From the NCBI GenBank assembly GCA_963513935.1, contig OY740777.1, positions 19,749,271 to 19,813,270 on the forward strand: a DNA stretch of 64,000 nt, in the 5' to 3' direction. Within the stretch, counting starts at the first letter, position 1, and every line of letters begins with the position of its first letter. A model generated the notes under the pieces. That model made no database searches, had not been told where the DNA came from, and saw only the letters and a program-made list of their open reading frames with translations. Positions 1 to 12,611 of the stretch are shown here, in pieces. The position numbers were made by a program, and so were the translations under genes. Source of the DNA: Aphrophora alni. Taxonomy: Eukaryota > Arthropoda > Insecta > Hemiptera > Aphrophoridae.

Positions 1-2300
1 TAGAAAATTGCTCTAAATCTTACTGTACTCAATTATTTTTTTCTCCTATATGTACATTCACTCCTAATGTAACTCAATATTTTCCCTCTCTTAACACATA
101 CAAGTCCAGAACTTACTCACACACACAAACACACGCACGCACGCGCGCACACACGCACGCACACACACAAACTGTTTCATCACAAGACAACGTTCAGTAA
201 GCTCCCAACATCGTCCATGCTCAAAAGTGAGTCTTTTAAGAGATTCATAAATACTCTAAGATTTTTACACATCCTGGTTTTATCAGGAACCTTATTCCAA
301 AGCCTGGGTGCAATTACAGTAAAATATTTTAATAAATTATTAATTTGGTTTTAGTGAGAAAAACACATTTTGTGGTGGTAGTCTAAAAACCCTTAACTTC
401 TAATATAATACACTTTCAGAACCTTATAAGCAAACAAATAACGAAGAGATAATATAGATAAGCATTGAAACAACGGTAAGGATGACACCATTCCTTTTTT
501 ATTGGTTATCAGTCTTTATACACTACAATCAATGTCCCAAGTTTCGCCAAATAAGTACCTCCCCAACCACAAATTTCATACTCCTACCTAATATGTACCG
601 TAGAGAAATAAATCTTACGTAAAACACTTCAAAAAACTTCGATATACTCGCTGCTCCGGAATGAGGAATTATAGGCATACGTATATCCTACAGATCAATG
701 AATTTATTAAAAAAGAGTTTCAAATAGCCATCAATTTACAATATGATCTAGTAGGCCTATATATTTTCTAACAATCGTATTCAACAAGTAATGCACTCAT
801 CTGTTCTCTAAGGTGGGTACAGGCTTCTCAATACAGTCAGTTACTTGAGACAAGACGTGCCTCTTTGTGATTGGCGAGTTAAAAGAAGATGAGGGTGCTC
901 TTAGCACTTAGCTTTAGGTTTAGTTTTAGACTATAATCCTCTGATGGATTGAAATGTCCATAAGAGTAAACATAAGTTTATTGTTTATAGTCTTAGTTTT
1001 GTATCTTTGTTTTCCTTAATTATGTTCCTGTGACAAATAATTAGTTAATTGAACAGTCAGTTTGGTAGTTTGTTTGTTAAACTATTAAGCAAATTGTACT
1101 CCATTGAGTATTGATTTCATTGAAACCATTAGCGTACTTTCAACACTATAATTGATACCATCTGTAATCTAATATACAACTGTTGCAACAATTACATTGC
1201 ACTTTGATGTGGTGATCAATCAATTACTTTGTACATTGGGGCTGTTATTTGTAATGATAATGGTTTAAATTTTTTCAATTTAACTTAGAAATATACACTG
1301 TTTTGAAATGGTTTCAAGTCAACACCTAGCTTGGAAAAAATTCAAAAATATCAAACTTGATTTTGTTAACTAGACAAACTTAAATTTCTTTAACAGAAGT
1401 TTTACATAATCTAATCCTTAATGATAGAAGAACAGGATTAGATATTTGTATAAAGCTTATTTAATGGAAAGAATGTTTTATGTAGTTTTTTCTTTCTTTT
1501 TTTAAAAAAAAATCGACCCCATTCAGTGGCACATTTAATATAAAGTGGCACTACAACTTTCACCTCTACCCAACTACTTGTATTTGTCTTTTTATTGTTC
1601 CCAAAAGTATTTGTTTAAATATTTGCAACAGTAAAGTTTGCCAAAGGAAAATGTAACCGTGGGTTTATTACAAAGCTCTTATGTGGGATTTAAACATGGA
1701 ATAGGTTAGAAAATATTGTACAGTATAAATATACAGTTTAGAGTCACACTTTCGTGAAATTGATTGAAAAAAGAAATCTGTTTGATAAAGTTTCAATTGT
1801 ATAAAATATTTTCTTACCCTATACTAACTGATTTTCGTTTTTTAATTTCTTCAAAAATTAAAGGAAATTATTACAATTTCTCAAAATAGTAATTACGCAT
1901 GAACGTTGATTTGTTTAAACAACTGTAAAAAATTTATTTATATAATTTTATGTGTATTATTTCAATGTATTGATTGCAGTGCAATATTCTACATTCTGGA
2001 TTGAATTTCACCCCTAGTCGAGAATTCTAAGACCTGAAACTTGAGTATTAAATTGGGGGTAGCTCGTGCTTTACTTAGGCTTTGTGTACAAAGCGAGGAA
2101 GTTAGTGGACGAACATTTGACCACCAACGTGTTGATAAATTGGAAACTAGGGAGGTGTGTTACTTCACTACTATTGTTTTGTATTCCTGGTTGTGTTTTG
2201 GTACAAAGAAGTATTGTAAAATAATAATTTATATTTTATCACATACAACTACGGGTTCCCTGATAATTTATAAAGGCAACTTGTGTCGTTAAAGTTACAG
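1..2300. other. Gene-free AT-rich DNA
   Basis: I see no gene here. The only distinctive item is a CA/CG-alternating microsatellite near 117-172. A short frame at 2041-2292 lacks an ATG start and any recognisable motif, and I treat it as chance. Confidence 0.5.
117..172. repeat. (CA)n / (CACG)n microsatellite
   Basis: Alternating purine-pyrimidine tract built from CA with interspersed CACG and CGCG steps. Such tracts can adopt Z-DNA, but no function is implied. It stands out because the surrounding DNA is AT-rich. Confidence 0.85.
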
Positions 2301-2304
2301 AATT

Positions 2305-2450
2305 ATAGAAAACGAATGTAAAAAATAAAGCGCCTGTAAGAAATGAAGTGTCTGTGGGAAATCAAGCGCCTTATAACAAATAAAATACCTGTAAAAAAAT
2401 TAAGCACCTCTAAGAAATGAAGTGCCTATAAGTAATAAATCTGAGTTAGC
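2305..2450 (+). repeat. Degenerate ~22-bp minisatellite, copy 1
   Basis: About six imperfect units of the form AATRAAGYRCCTNTAAGA follow each other. A second block of the same units lies at 3060-3150. Both blocks are followed by related sequence: a GAGTTA stretch, then a TCTTNCTAATTT stretch, and further on CTGAACACTCTTA at 2521 and 3533. The two blocks therefore look like an old segmental duplication that the foldback element at 3192-3491 later interrupted. Confidence 0.55.
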
Positions 2451-2824
2451 ATTTGAAAGATTATACATCCAAAGAGATATCTTTCTAATTTGGAACAATA
2501 TTGTTTAACTAATTTTAAAGCTGAACACTCTTAAAGTGATTAACTTTGTAAACAATTTTCTATTCATAATAATTATTTAATAAAATAATATGATTTTAAG
2601 GAAAAATTAATTTCTTATCAATAAATTACTGTAATTTATTAAAAAGCCAATATTCCAACGACAGAAAATATGATTAGATATAATTTTGTTTCCATAAATT
2701 GTGTATTTAAACATAGTCTTTCTAAGTGTGTATGCATATAATATTTATTTTGAAAGTCAAAAATGTTTTTCATTCATTCAAAAGATTAATCCACAATTAT
2801 ATTTTGCTTAAATGTAACCTTAAC

Positions 2825-2930
2825 TCCTATTGATTCGTGTTTTGTTAAAAGGACATTAGTAAAGAGAAAGAAACTTTTGAAAATAACAAAAAGTGATTAA
2901 ACCAAAAATGCATGGTGTTTATTGTTATTT
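2825..2930 (+). mobile_element. Transposon terminus of the TTTTGTTAAAAG family, copy 1
   Basis: The stretch GATTCGTGTTTTGTTAAAAG and its continuation (a CATTAGT step, then GATTAAACCAAAAAT) match the block at 4505-4610. They also resemble the terminal inverted repeats of the 32873-33579 element. I see no matching opposite end nearby, so this is probably a truncated copy. Confidence 0.4.
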
Positions 2931-3059
2931 TATGTATATACGTACAAAACTTATATATTTTATGTATATAGAAGTTGTACGTTTAAATACATAATTTAAC
3001 AAAAACTAATTGTATTTTAAGTTATTTTAATTTGTTAGTTTGATGTCCTTTCACTGGTG

Positions 3060-3150
3060 TGCCTATAATAAAATAAAGCATCAGTAAGAAATGAAGCGCC
3101 TTTAAGAAATAAAATGCATGTAAGGTATAAAGCACTTTAAAGAAATATAT
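3060..3150 (+). repeat. Degenerate ~22-bp minisatellite, copy 2
   Basis: About four imperfect units are related to the block at 2305-2450 (AAATRAAGCGCCTNTAAG pattern). The flanking sequence is shared as well, which supports duplication of the whole segment rather than independent origin. Confidence 0.5.
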
Positions 3151-3191
3151 CCGAGTTAAAAAATTTTAAAGATTTATCTTCCTAATTTATA

Positions 3192-3491
3192 ACAATGATT
3201 CGAATTTTCCCCTAACCACAATCACTAAAAACTTTAAAATAAAACACAATTATCTGATTAATTGTTCTTTATTTATTATTTCCACTAAATGCCCTGTACA
3301 TTTCGATAACATGGTTATCATCATCGGAGGGTCTTGCTTATAAACTAAATCTAAACTTACTTATCTACTAATGAAATAAAATTGAACAATTAATCAGATA
3401 ATTGTGTTTTATTTTAAAGTTTCTAGTGATTACGATTAGGGGCAAATTCGAATCATTATTGTGAATTCCACCACAGTGCTCAACAAGATTG
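3192..3491 (-). mobile_element. Foldback element FB1 with hammerhead-like core
   Basis: Two nearly perfect inverted arms of about 75 bp (3194-3267 and 3384-3457) flank a unique centre. The element is bounded by a 17-bp exact direct repeat (TATCTTCCTAATTTATA at 3175-3191 and 3492-3508), which reads as a target-site duplication. A tail of about 34 bp beyond the right arm is unpaired. The centre carries a hammerhead-like core on the minus strand at 3301-3327. The layout (inverted terminal copies, long variable target duplication, ribozyme-like motif) resembles short Penelope-like elements. There is no coding capacity. Confidence 0.55.
3301..3327 (-). ncRNA. Hammerhead-ribozyme-like core in FB1
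   Basis: On the minus strand CCGATGA (one change from CTGANGA) is followed by T, a perfect 6-bp stem GATAAC/GTTATC with a CAT loop, then GAAA. A short stem III (ATG/CAT) can follow. Helix I is not evident, and one extra base lies between the core and stem II. This looks like a degenerate or non-canonical core, and activity is doubtful. Confidence 0.3.
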
Positions 3492-3539
3492 TATCTTCCT
3501 AATTTATATTAGGATTGTTTAATATATATTAAAACTGAA

Positions 3540-6500
3540 CACTCTTATACCAAATAGTGCACAAACTTTCTCATTTCTACATACAAAAACATTTAAAAAA
3601 ACCTATTATAACACTTGGTAGGCGGTAAAACAGTTTAGTAATATTGAGCACACATTCTCTACTCTCATAACAGCAAAATGTTCTACTAAACCACAAATTT
3701 GTTGCTATTTTATAAATTTGCTTTTCTTGTGTTTTATACAAAACGTATTTGTATGACACTGCAATCAAAGTTTATTTAAACTTTTTGTCTATTACGAACG
3801 CTAATTTTCATTTAGTTGCACTTTACACAAAAGTTTGGATTTATAACACTCACGTTTCACTAAAACTGTAGAAATCGGGAAAACGATATGTGTTCTTTTT
3901 CCTTGTTGTTTAAAGACAAAAAACCTTTCGGCCAAAATCAATTTATAAACAAAAGTTATAAATTAAATTAAAGACGACTAGCCCTACAATACTCCATAGC
4001 TTTGGAGAGGAAAATAGTTGTTTAAGAGAGACCTAACAAGAAGCATGGAGTAAACTTTGATGCCTGAAAGGGTTTTTCGCCTTACAAAAAGGATTTAAGA
4101 GAAGGATCTAACCCAAATCTACATAAAAAGTATGTAGATCGGGATTGTCAGGCCCTTACCATAGTAAACACATGAATAGCAATTTACATAGACTAATGGT
4201 ACTGTAGTGCTTGCCTCGTGTACATGACCTAACACAAACCCTGTTGTTTAGACCTTCATTATTAATAATGGTTTTTTTTAAAAAAACCTCCACGTTTCAT
4301 TCAGTTTCTAACGACAGAAAAAACATTCTCATGGCCACTAAATTAGAGAAAATATACACGTTTTAAGAACAAAATATTTATATTTAATAAAACGACACTT
4401 GATTCAATAACTCATTATCATGTATGAACCTCAAACTTTTGTAACCTTTTTTACTAACAAACTTTATCCACAATATTTTTTTTTTTTTAATATAACCCTA
4501 AGTACTATTGAATTGTGTTTTGTTAAAAGCGCATTAGTTCAAGGAACTAAATTTTAGAAAATATTTAAAAACTGATTAAACCAAAAATACATTGTGTTTA
4601 ATTTTTTGTTTTTAAAGAATATATTTAAATACACAATTTATCAAAAATTAATTACAATTTATTTTTATTATTTTTTTAATTCATTTTTAAGTTGTTGGAC
4701 TTTTGAGCTTTTAACAAATTAAAAGAATATGTTTTACATTAAAATCAGATAACATTAGTAAATAATAATAATTAATACAAAGTTAAACACTGTAAGTAAA
4801 TTTAACCCCAAAAATGTTCTCATTCAGCTTGTACAATAGAAGAAGAAATCAAACAAATTAAACCCATCTTCTCCTGGCATGCCACCTAGTATGGTTTTAC
4901 TACTAAAAATGTTTTACTCTTCAAAATGTTATACTTTAAAAGATTTTTTTAAATTTATATGAGACATACTGTACGCTGTTCTAACTAATATCTTTTATTT
5001 TTAAATTCCTTCCTGATTAGGGGCACTCATTTCATCCCCATAAAATCGTATATGGTCCTGACCATTAATGATATAAGCAGTGATGTAACCTTTTAATTCT
5101 GATCTGTTTACAAAATAAAAAATTACTAATCACAAAGTAAACTCTTTAATTTGTTTGTCTCTTTCTTATATCATCGGACACAGGACGTGTTTTGTAATAA
5201 CTTTTGAAATCCAACATTTCAGTATGCTTCAGCTCTTTAAACATACATTTTTCTAATGCATACTAATACCATGAAGTGTACTCAAAACCTTTTAAAGCAA
5301 GAAAGTAGTTTCGAACAAATAAAATATTCCAGAAAATTGGACAGATGACATTTTAACAAAACTGAATTCTACAATGAGAACAATCTTTTGTTATATTATT
5401 GTGAGTAAATACGGAAAATGTCTCAATTTTATCTGACGACTAGAAATATTTGAAATTAATATCTGTATAGTTGATCAAACGGAAGGGAATATAATACTTT
5501 CCCCTACCAGTAAATCTGAAATCCATCTATTCCCTTGCATATACCACTTACCGTATTACATTTTATCACATACCATTACAACTATATGTGGTATTACTCG
5601 TTGAAAGCTACTATTTATAAAACATTTCACGCTCGTCCTCTACAAAACAAAGTTTCTAAACTTTATATCCATCAGTTTGTCCAACTTTAGCAACATTCTG
5701 ACTATATATCAGAGCAACTGTTGCCAACATTTACATCCCTATTAATTATGTAACTAAAAACTATACAAAACGCTGTTCCATTAAGTAAACTGTTCTGTCA
5801 TTCCAAGCTTCTTATGATGAGATCATGGCAATAACTATTTAAAGAAAGTTAACAAAAAGAGAGAGTGTTACAATATGATAAACAAAGACCTATGGATTAG
5901 TCTTAGAAAAAAATAATATTTATTACGTTATTTAGTTTTTTAAATGAAAACACGATGAATTCCTAGTATAAAACATACTTTTCCAAATATCAAAACAAAT
6001 TCAGGTTGAAATATTGTTTTGCTAAAAAGGAAAAATATTCGAAATTTACGAATTATTCATATTTAGCAGAGCTTTTTTACTATACATTGGACTAACTGCA
6101 TCTTAAATGTTCTTAAATTTTGAAATTGTTTTAAAACTTTTTTGTATTTCGTGTTATGCAAGGACATTTTAAAACCTCATTTTATTATGCATATTATCCT
6201 ATCTACAAAATAAATAAATAAGCCTATTTTAAACAGTTATTTTGAAAGTTTCCCAACATCTATCAAGTTTGGTCTCGGACTCGTGTTATTTTCAAACGTC
6301 AAGTTTCAATCTAGTAATTTAAAATGTCGTTTTGTTTGGGACTCTCGATTAGTTTAAAGTCTCATCTCGTGGTAACTATTTCACTTTAATAGTCTCAATT
6401 GTTCTTTTATGTCAATACATTCCTTAAATGTGTCAGTGCTTTAAATAAAACTAGTGATTTCCAGTTTAAAGTGTTAACAGTTTTGAACAACCATTTTTGA

Positions 6501-7030
6501 ATGGTTTTTTATCCAAGCATTACAATTTTAGAATCATCGGATAACTTACGTCAGAATATGTATTTTAATATCAAATGAACTTGCAATTTAAATATATAAA
6601 GGTCTGAAGTTCAATGTTGGCACCAAACGTTGAACTTGTTGGTTTACTTAACGATTTAGTGCCCTTCAATTTTTGTCATTAACATTTTCTTGTCGACGTG
6701 TTTAACTGTTTCCATACGGTTTTCCTAAGGCCTTTTCTTTTTATACTGTGTAAAACTTAGAATATCTAAGCTCGCAATTAAAATATCCCACGCAATTGTC
6801 ACACATTAACACTAAGCCATATAAACCGTTAACAGATTAAAAAAATTCAAACACAATCTTCACACGGTAACACTACGTAAACTGTTTAGATTTACAAAAT
6901 GCAAGCAATCAATCAAAACCCAACGTGAATCCCAACAAATAAAGTAAACTTTATATGAGTTAACCTAAAGATAATTTAAAACAGATGTTATAAATCTTAA
7001 AATAAATATTAAAATAAAATGTATTTGATT
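3540..7030. other. Gene-free AT-rich DNA
   Basis: I see no gene. The interval contains a copy of a dispersed repeat near 3985-4165 (shared with 42.9-43.14 kb and 47.83-48.03 kb) and a second TTTTGTTAAAAG-family terminus at 4505-4610. The rest is featureless AT-rich sequence. Confidence 0.45.
4505..4610 (+). mobile_element. Transposon terminus of the TTTTGTTAAAAG family, copy 2
   Basis: GAATTGTGTTTTGTTAAAAG is followed by GCGCATTAGT, then a stretch ending GATTAAACCAAAAATAC. It matches the block at 2825-2930 over about 100 bp and is similar to the inverted repeats at 32873 and 33579. It is probably a truncated non-autonomous copy. Confidence 0.4.
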
Positions 7031-7037
7031 ATTTACA

Positions 7038-7214
7038 ACGGCTGTTTATATTATAAAATGGACTTAGTTATAGTTTAGTTATTGTAGCTCATGTATCACT
7101 GAGGATTACAACTTTGTCGTTGAAACACGTTTGACTAAGTAAACGTAATTTTTGTAAGATCTTGTGATCGAGTTTTATTCTATTTAATATTATTTCACAA
7201 CTCAAGCTCAATAT
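7038..7214 (+). mobile_element. Single-arm copy of the FB3 foldback family
   Basis: From the TTAGTTATTGTAGCTCATG stretch to the end, this segment closely matches the right arm of the element at 13120-13378 and its tail. It includes CTGAGGA (7099-7105) and GAAAC (7122-7126), but the stem between them has decayed. The 9-bp repeat TTATTTACA at 7029-7037 and 7215-7223 may be a target-site duplication, although part of it could belong to the element end. It looks like a solo terminal repeat of a short Penelope-like element. Confidence 0.45.
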
Positions 7215-7239
7215 TTATTTACAGAGAATATTTCTAACA

Positions 7240-8812
7240 ATACTAAGATAATCATTCAAGTGAATTTCTAAGTAACCACAGTTGAAATGATTTTAAAATG
7301 AAAACGGAGATGGATCCTAAAAAGGAAAATTAAAATAGATAATGTCACAAACCGAAAATAGACATAAACCTTGTGAAAAATAAGACGAAAGAGAAATCAG
7401 AACTGTAGAAAACGCATGGCATATTGATGAGTTTCCTACTTCTTACAGGAACGCAAATATGAAAAATTCCAATATGGCTGATTCATTTTATTATGCTTCA
7501 TTTAAAAATAATGTATTATTAAGAATAATAGAAAATGGTAATGAATTCTAGGGATAGAACTGAAAAACAAATTTATATTTAAACAATCTTTAAATTATGT
7601 GTAGGGCTGCCAACAGCTGAAATAAGTTTTCCCTCTAATGTAGCCTGGAAGGGGAATACTTGCCGAGATGTTACATGTCTTGAATCAATATCCGCTCAGG
7701 CGAGAGACAGAAAACTTAGTGAGTATTCGGTCCCATGAGGTAGTCAAAAGATAAACACTAAAATCGTAACTTTGAAATCATGTTTTGATCATAATTCTTT
7801 AATAATTCAACTAAAATTAACTTTATAAATTTTCACAGCGGGACAAATTTCCTTACGGCATAAACTATAAAAAATAAAGTAGTCCCGAAATCCCCCCCCC
7901 CACTAATGCCTTCTTTTTTGTTTTCTCTGCAGAAAAAAAGGATTTTACCCAGGTTTAAAAATCTCGTTTTGGCTTCTACTTTAATGTCAATAAAATTCGG
8001 TTTATAATCTTGATTATTAGGCCAACCAGAAAACGAATCACAAAACAATTAAATGACACAAAAACAGCGATAGATATAGAAAAATTGTAACAATTTTATG
8101 TAGAAAATAAAAATATTGTTCACTTTATTTTTTAAACTGTTGATCTATCTTTAAAATTGGCCTAGTTACCTATTTTATTTTTTGTTCATTTTTACCCTTG
8201 GATGGCGTGTGCAGCGAACTGTTTTTCACTTTTGTAGATCGGAAAATATAACATAAAGATAAAAAATAACTTTTGAAAGATATTCTATTAATCTTAAATT
8301 GCGATCAACTGCTTTCAAATATCTTTCAATTTGATCAAGTTGTTCAAGTTTCTACATAAATATATATAGTTTTGTAAATTTAGAAACTTTAAGAATCCTA
8401 ATCAAAAAAAAAACAAAAAAAAAAAAAACACAGTATTTTACTTTTGACTTCAACTAAGGTTTATAAATCAATATAAATTATCATAGATAGTGTCAGAGAT
8501 ATAGTCAAAAATGAATATCTATTCTATTAACTTACAGAAATCAAATTAACATTAATACAAACTAAGTTACAGCAATGCAGAACAGTTTCAAATTAAAATA
8601 AGCACACGTGTAAGACACTACGGTTATTCAACTTGAAATTCCCAAGGAAATTAGCAAACTATACAGAAAACCCTAATACCTGGCCTCTGTGAACTCAAAG
8701 ATATCAAGGTGGAACGATTGCAAAAAAGGAACGTCCAACCAGAATAGAGCCCGCGAATATCAATCTAGGATATTCAAAGGTATTTTAAAATTATTAAACG
8801 CTTTATCAAAGT
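7240..8812. other. Gene-free AT-rich DNA
   Basis: I see no gene. There is a C10 homopolymer near 7893 and an A-rich tract at 8402-8430. Short open frames here lack motifs and are probably chance. Confidence 0.45.
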
Positions 8813-9405
8813 GCAGTGTTTACATAAAGCTTAACCCAATAGCCTCTAAAGACGGATGTTGTTTCACAACTAAAAGTATTGAACCATGTACAACAAAATA
8901 CGTCAAAATCAGCTGTTTACTAAAACAGTGCCCGACGTTCAAATTAACTTATCTACATATACCCAATTACTTCAAAGTGTAATTTATCAGACTGCATAAC
9001 TTATATCAAGCCTAACTCCATTCCCCCTAAAGACGGACGTTGTTTCATAAAGAAAAGTAATAAACCATGTACAACTAAATACGTCAATATCAGCTGTTTG
9101 CGAACAGAGTGGCCTACATTCATATTAACTTATCTACATAAAACTAATTACTCCAGAGTGTAATTTTACACACCGCAGTATTTACATAAAGCTTAACTCC
9201 ATTAGCCCCTAAAGACTAAAACTATTAAAACATGTATAACAAAATACGTCAATATCAGCTGCTTGCGGACAGATTGGCATACATTCATATTAACTTATCT
9301 ACATAAATCTAATTACTCCAGAGTGTAATTTATCACACCGCAGTGTTTACATAAAGCTTAACTCAATTAGCCCTTAAAGTTGATGTTGTTGTCTAACTAA
9401 AAGTA
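8813..9405 (+). repeat. ~180-bp tandem repeat, about 3.3 units
   Basis: Diverged units begin at about 8814, 8995, 9175 and 9343, each starting near a CAGTGTTTACATAAAGCTT-like stretch. They share GTACAACNAAATACGTCA and AACTTATCTACATA. Spacing is 181, 180 and 168 bp, the last shortened by an internal deletion. The open frame at 8689-8982 runs partly through the first unit and is not supported as a gene. Confidence 0.75.
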
Positions 9406-9409
9406 CCGG

Positions 9410-11640
9410 CACCATTTTGTTATTTTCAATTTATTTGTCTCAGAATTGCAATATAATTCTATATGAGCATACTATATTTCCCATACCAAATTTCATATTC
9501 CTAACTTAATATTTATGATCGCTGTTGCTCTTGCGTACAGACGACAACGACGATGAACGGACGGCATGTCTAAAATCACTGTTCATTTTGGAGATGCCAT
9601 TAAACGTGAAGATCAAAAAAGGAGCTCGAAATTGTTTACGATCACCAAACTTATTACATAATTCCTATACTGGGTAAGTAAAACTACAGGTATTCAAAAA
9701 CATTGAAATAAAAGGATTTATTTTTTTAAGAAAAGTAGCAGAAAAAGCAACCCTGACTAATTTCACCTGTGGAGTTAGATAGCGAAGAACTTGAAATTGC
9801 CAACATTGTCCCAAAAAATCACAGACGTAAAATTCATCATACATGTTTAATCTGATAATACTCTCAATAGGCTCATTCTTAGTGAGTGTGGGTTTGGCAA
9901 TTGCTGGATATATCCATATTCATGTAGTCCTTGGTTAGATCACTCTCGTGGATCTTTCTTGATCAACTCTTGTTTGTTTCCTACCATGACACTATTAGAG
10001 TATTCGAGGGCTGGGAGTTTTATATTATGTTCTTTTCATTTTTTTTTTAAAGAAAGCGATGATGACGGAGAGTTTTTTGACTTTATAGCAACAGGGGGGG
10101 GTCATTGCCTATTGTTATTAATCTAACACTGCAATAGGCAATTTAGAAACTCAATCTGAGGAGACACACCTTTCAGAGAATACGACAACTAAGAATCTTT
10201 GTAGATGACGTTGTTCTGGTAGTTACACTAACAGTATCAATAACGAATAGATCCTTACTGTAAATGAAGTTATAACAAAGTAACTTACAGTTTCTTTAGA
10301 TAAAAAGAGGAGGTGAGTTGGGGATGTTAGGACTATAACAGGTCATTACAAACACTGTAGAAAATTGTTATCTTGAAAACATTATTAACAATGAAAAGTA
10401 GAAAAATTATTAAATGCAATTGTAAGCCCATCATAAACTCTTCAAATCTAGGCTGCTGAGTAGTCAAAACAAAATGAAACTATATTAGACTAGTGGTTGG
10501 ATACGAAACCGAAATCAGGAGTCGCTTAAGAAGGAGACTGTTTCATAAATTCACTAAGGACGTTTGAGGGATTAATGCAGAAATATAAGACTAAATTTGT
10601 AAAGAAGTTTTTAATAACCAGAAAAGGGGAAACAGAGGACGTTATTAAAAATTAGGACAGTTATTTTAATACCATTGGAGTTGATAATGTGCTCGAATGG
10701 AAAATAATACAATGTTAAAAGTGGCATCGCGTAGGTGAAAGGTGACCAAAAGGGAAAATAATATAAAAACAGGACGTGAAGGGTCCTGAGTACTAATTGT
10801 CGGGAATTGGGAACAGGTTGCGACAGACTAAAATCAGTAGATTCGAATCTTTATGGATGCCTAGTCTTACCGTAAGCTGTGATGCCAGAGGGCGCAGGTA
10901 TAGAAGTAAAAGCTTTGTCATGGAATATATCAATTTGTTTCTGTTAATTCCTATAAAGGGTGGTCTTTTAAAGATTGGAAAACAAAGGAAAAAATAATGC
11001 AAAGTAGGATTATAGGCACTGGTATAGAGATTATTATACGCTTAATATGAGTTGTGTATATACAAAAACTAACGTTGTGTTCTCGTTCAGTAATTTAAAA
11101 TTAGTGATTGCAAACATTAACTTTAAGACGATTTTGTTAAACAGCATTCTAAAAAAACACGACAAACAATTTTATTAAATTGCTACTAAATTTACAGTTA
11201 AACGTTTTTAATTCTCACAAGAAGACTGGTTATTTAAAATCTAATTTGTTTATTTAAATGACGTAAAGAATTTTAAAACTTGTTTCGAATTGCACAAATC
11301 CTCACTTGCTCATTTTAGTGAGCACGCAATCCCCGAGGGAATTTCGCTATATTTAAACTTTTTTCATCTAACCACTCCTTATTGACAAATCTTGTTCATT
11401 AGAACAATCGAGAAGGACTAGAAATATTGTTGATTACTGATAGAGGTCTGAAATAGGATCTATGATTAAGGTGAAATGATAGGAATATATTGATTAGGAC
11501 TAGAGGAAAACCAAGGATATTTTCTTCCATTTTTAAATACTTTTGAGATATTGGGTACCTAATGAAAATACTTTCATTACATCTTTTGTTTAAGTTGATA
11601 AGACTTCTAAACTAACAGTCAAAACATTTCATTCCCCCCT
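9410..11640. other. Gene-free DNA with one dispersed repeat
   Basis: I see no gene. The block at about 9990-10095, ending AAAGCGATGATGACGGAGAG, is a diverged copy of 56745-56850. A G8 run lies near 10093. Overlapping short frames on both strands at 10.8-11.0 kb have no recognisable domain. Confidence 0.4.
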
Positions 11641-11770
11641 ATCATTTATTACTAAGATTTATCATTTATTAATATGCCTTATCATTTATTACTATGCCTT
11701 GTCATTTATTAATATGCCTTATCATTTATTACTGTGAATTATCATTTATTACTAAACATTATCATTTATT
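11641..11770 (+). repeat. 20-bp tandem repeat
   Basis: Six and a half units in exact 20-bp register, each starting RTCATTTATT followed by a more variable decamer (ACTATGCCTT, AATATGCCTT and similar). The conserved decamer contrasts with the variable half. I see no coding or regulatory meaning. Confidence 0.9.
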
Positions 11771-11859
11771 CTTAAATTCATTTATTTCAATTTAATTTTA
11801 TTAATCTTTTTCACTGAATATTTGGTTCAAAACAGAAACGACAATCTGAGCCAGAATGT

Positions 11860-12150
11860 AAAGTGGTAACTTTGTTTTGAAGGTTACGATTTGTTCTCGA
11901 AATTTAATCAAATCGTGAAGACTGTCAAGAGAAGATATAAATCAAATTAGTACTGAGACTATCTCTCAGAGTGTAGTGCTTATTGAGTTGAACCACTGTA
12001 ATAAATGTCAGGCTAATTGAGAGGTAGTGAGATGGTTAAGCTTGGTCTAGTGAGTTCGAATCCAGTTTGTGGCGTTGGATTTTCTGCGAATCAGGTCGTT
12101 TTCTAAATGGATTTAGCTTTCATGAATATAGACGTCGGACGTAAAACGAA
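11860..12150 (+). mobile_element. tRNA-derived SINE candidate, copy 1
   Basis: An internal RNA polymerase III-like promoter is visible: a box A-like GTAGTGAGATGG at 12024-12035 and a box B GTTCGAATCC at 12054-12063, with tRNA-like spacing. The region matches 33845-34135 over nearly its whole length, showing that it is a dispersed element. Conserved landmarks include GTGCAGTGCTTATTGA-like sequence, GGTTAAGYTTGGTCTA and TTTCATGAATA. I cannot define ends or a 3' tail. It is an alternative possibility that only part is tRNA-derived. Confidence 0.4.
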
Positions 12151-12611
12151 GATAAATATAATTTCTAACAAAATTAAGAAATGACTTCCTCCGCAGAAGA
12201 ATGTAGAGTGCGGAGTGTAGAACTTGTTATTTTGTTCGTTTGATGGAATTAAAATATAATGTGAAATTATTATTATGCGACTTAAATAACCGAGTTTTAT
12301 AAAATTTAAAACTAAAATGAAACATGTAATTTTTCAGTGTGAAGATGATTGTTTATCATTATATAACGTGTGGAAATAACACTTGTTATTTTGAAAATGT
12401 TTCGTAAATTAAAAAGGTTTAAGATTTACTCTCTTGATATGCATTTTAAAGTTTTTTTATTAGATGCAGTCAAATATTAAATCAAGAAGAAATCTCCTAT
12501 AATTTATAATAAAATATAAATACGTTTATATATATAATTAACGCTTTAGTTTAAATTGTGTATACATTTTGTTTAGACCATTTAAAACACGATATTTCAT
12601 CAAAATTTGGT

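Noticed and set aside
2041..2292. 83-codon plus-strand frame
   Set aside because: Starts at a TTG, has no domain and sits in anonymous DNA.
12018..12070. A functional tRNA gene
   Set aside because: Box A and B resemble tRNA promoters, but no cloverleaf with acceptor and anticodon stems can be drawn, and the segment belongs to a dispersed repeat.
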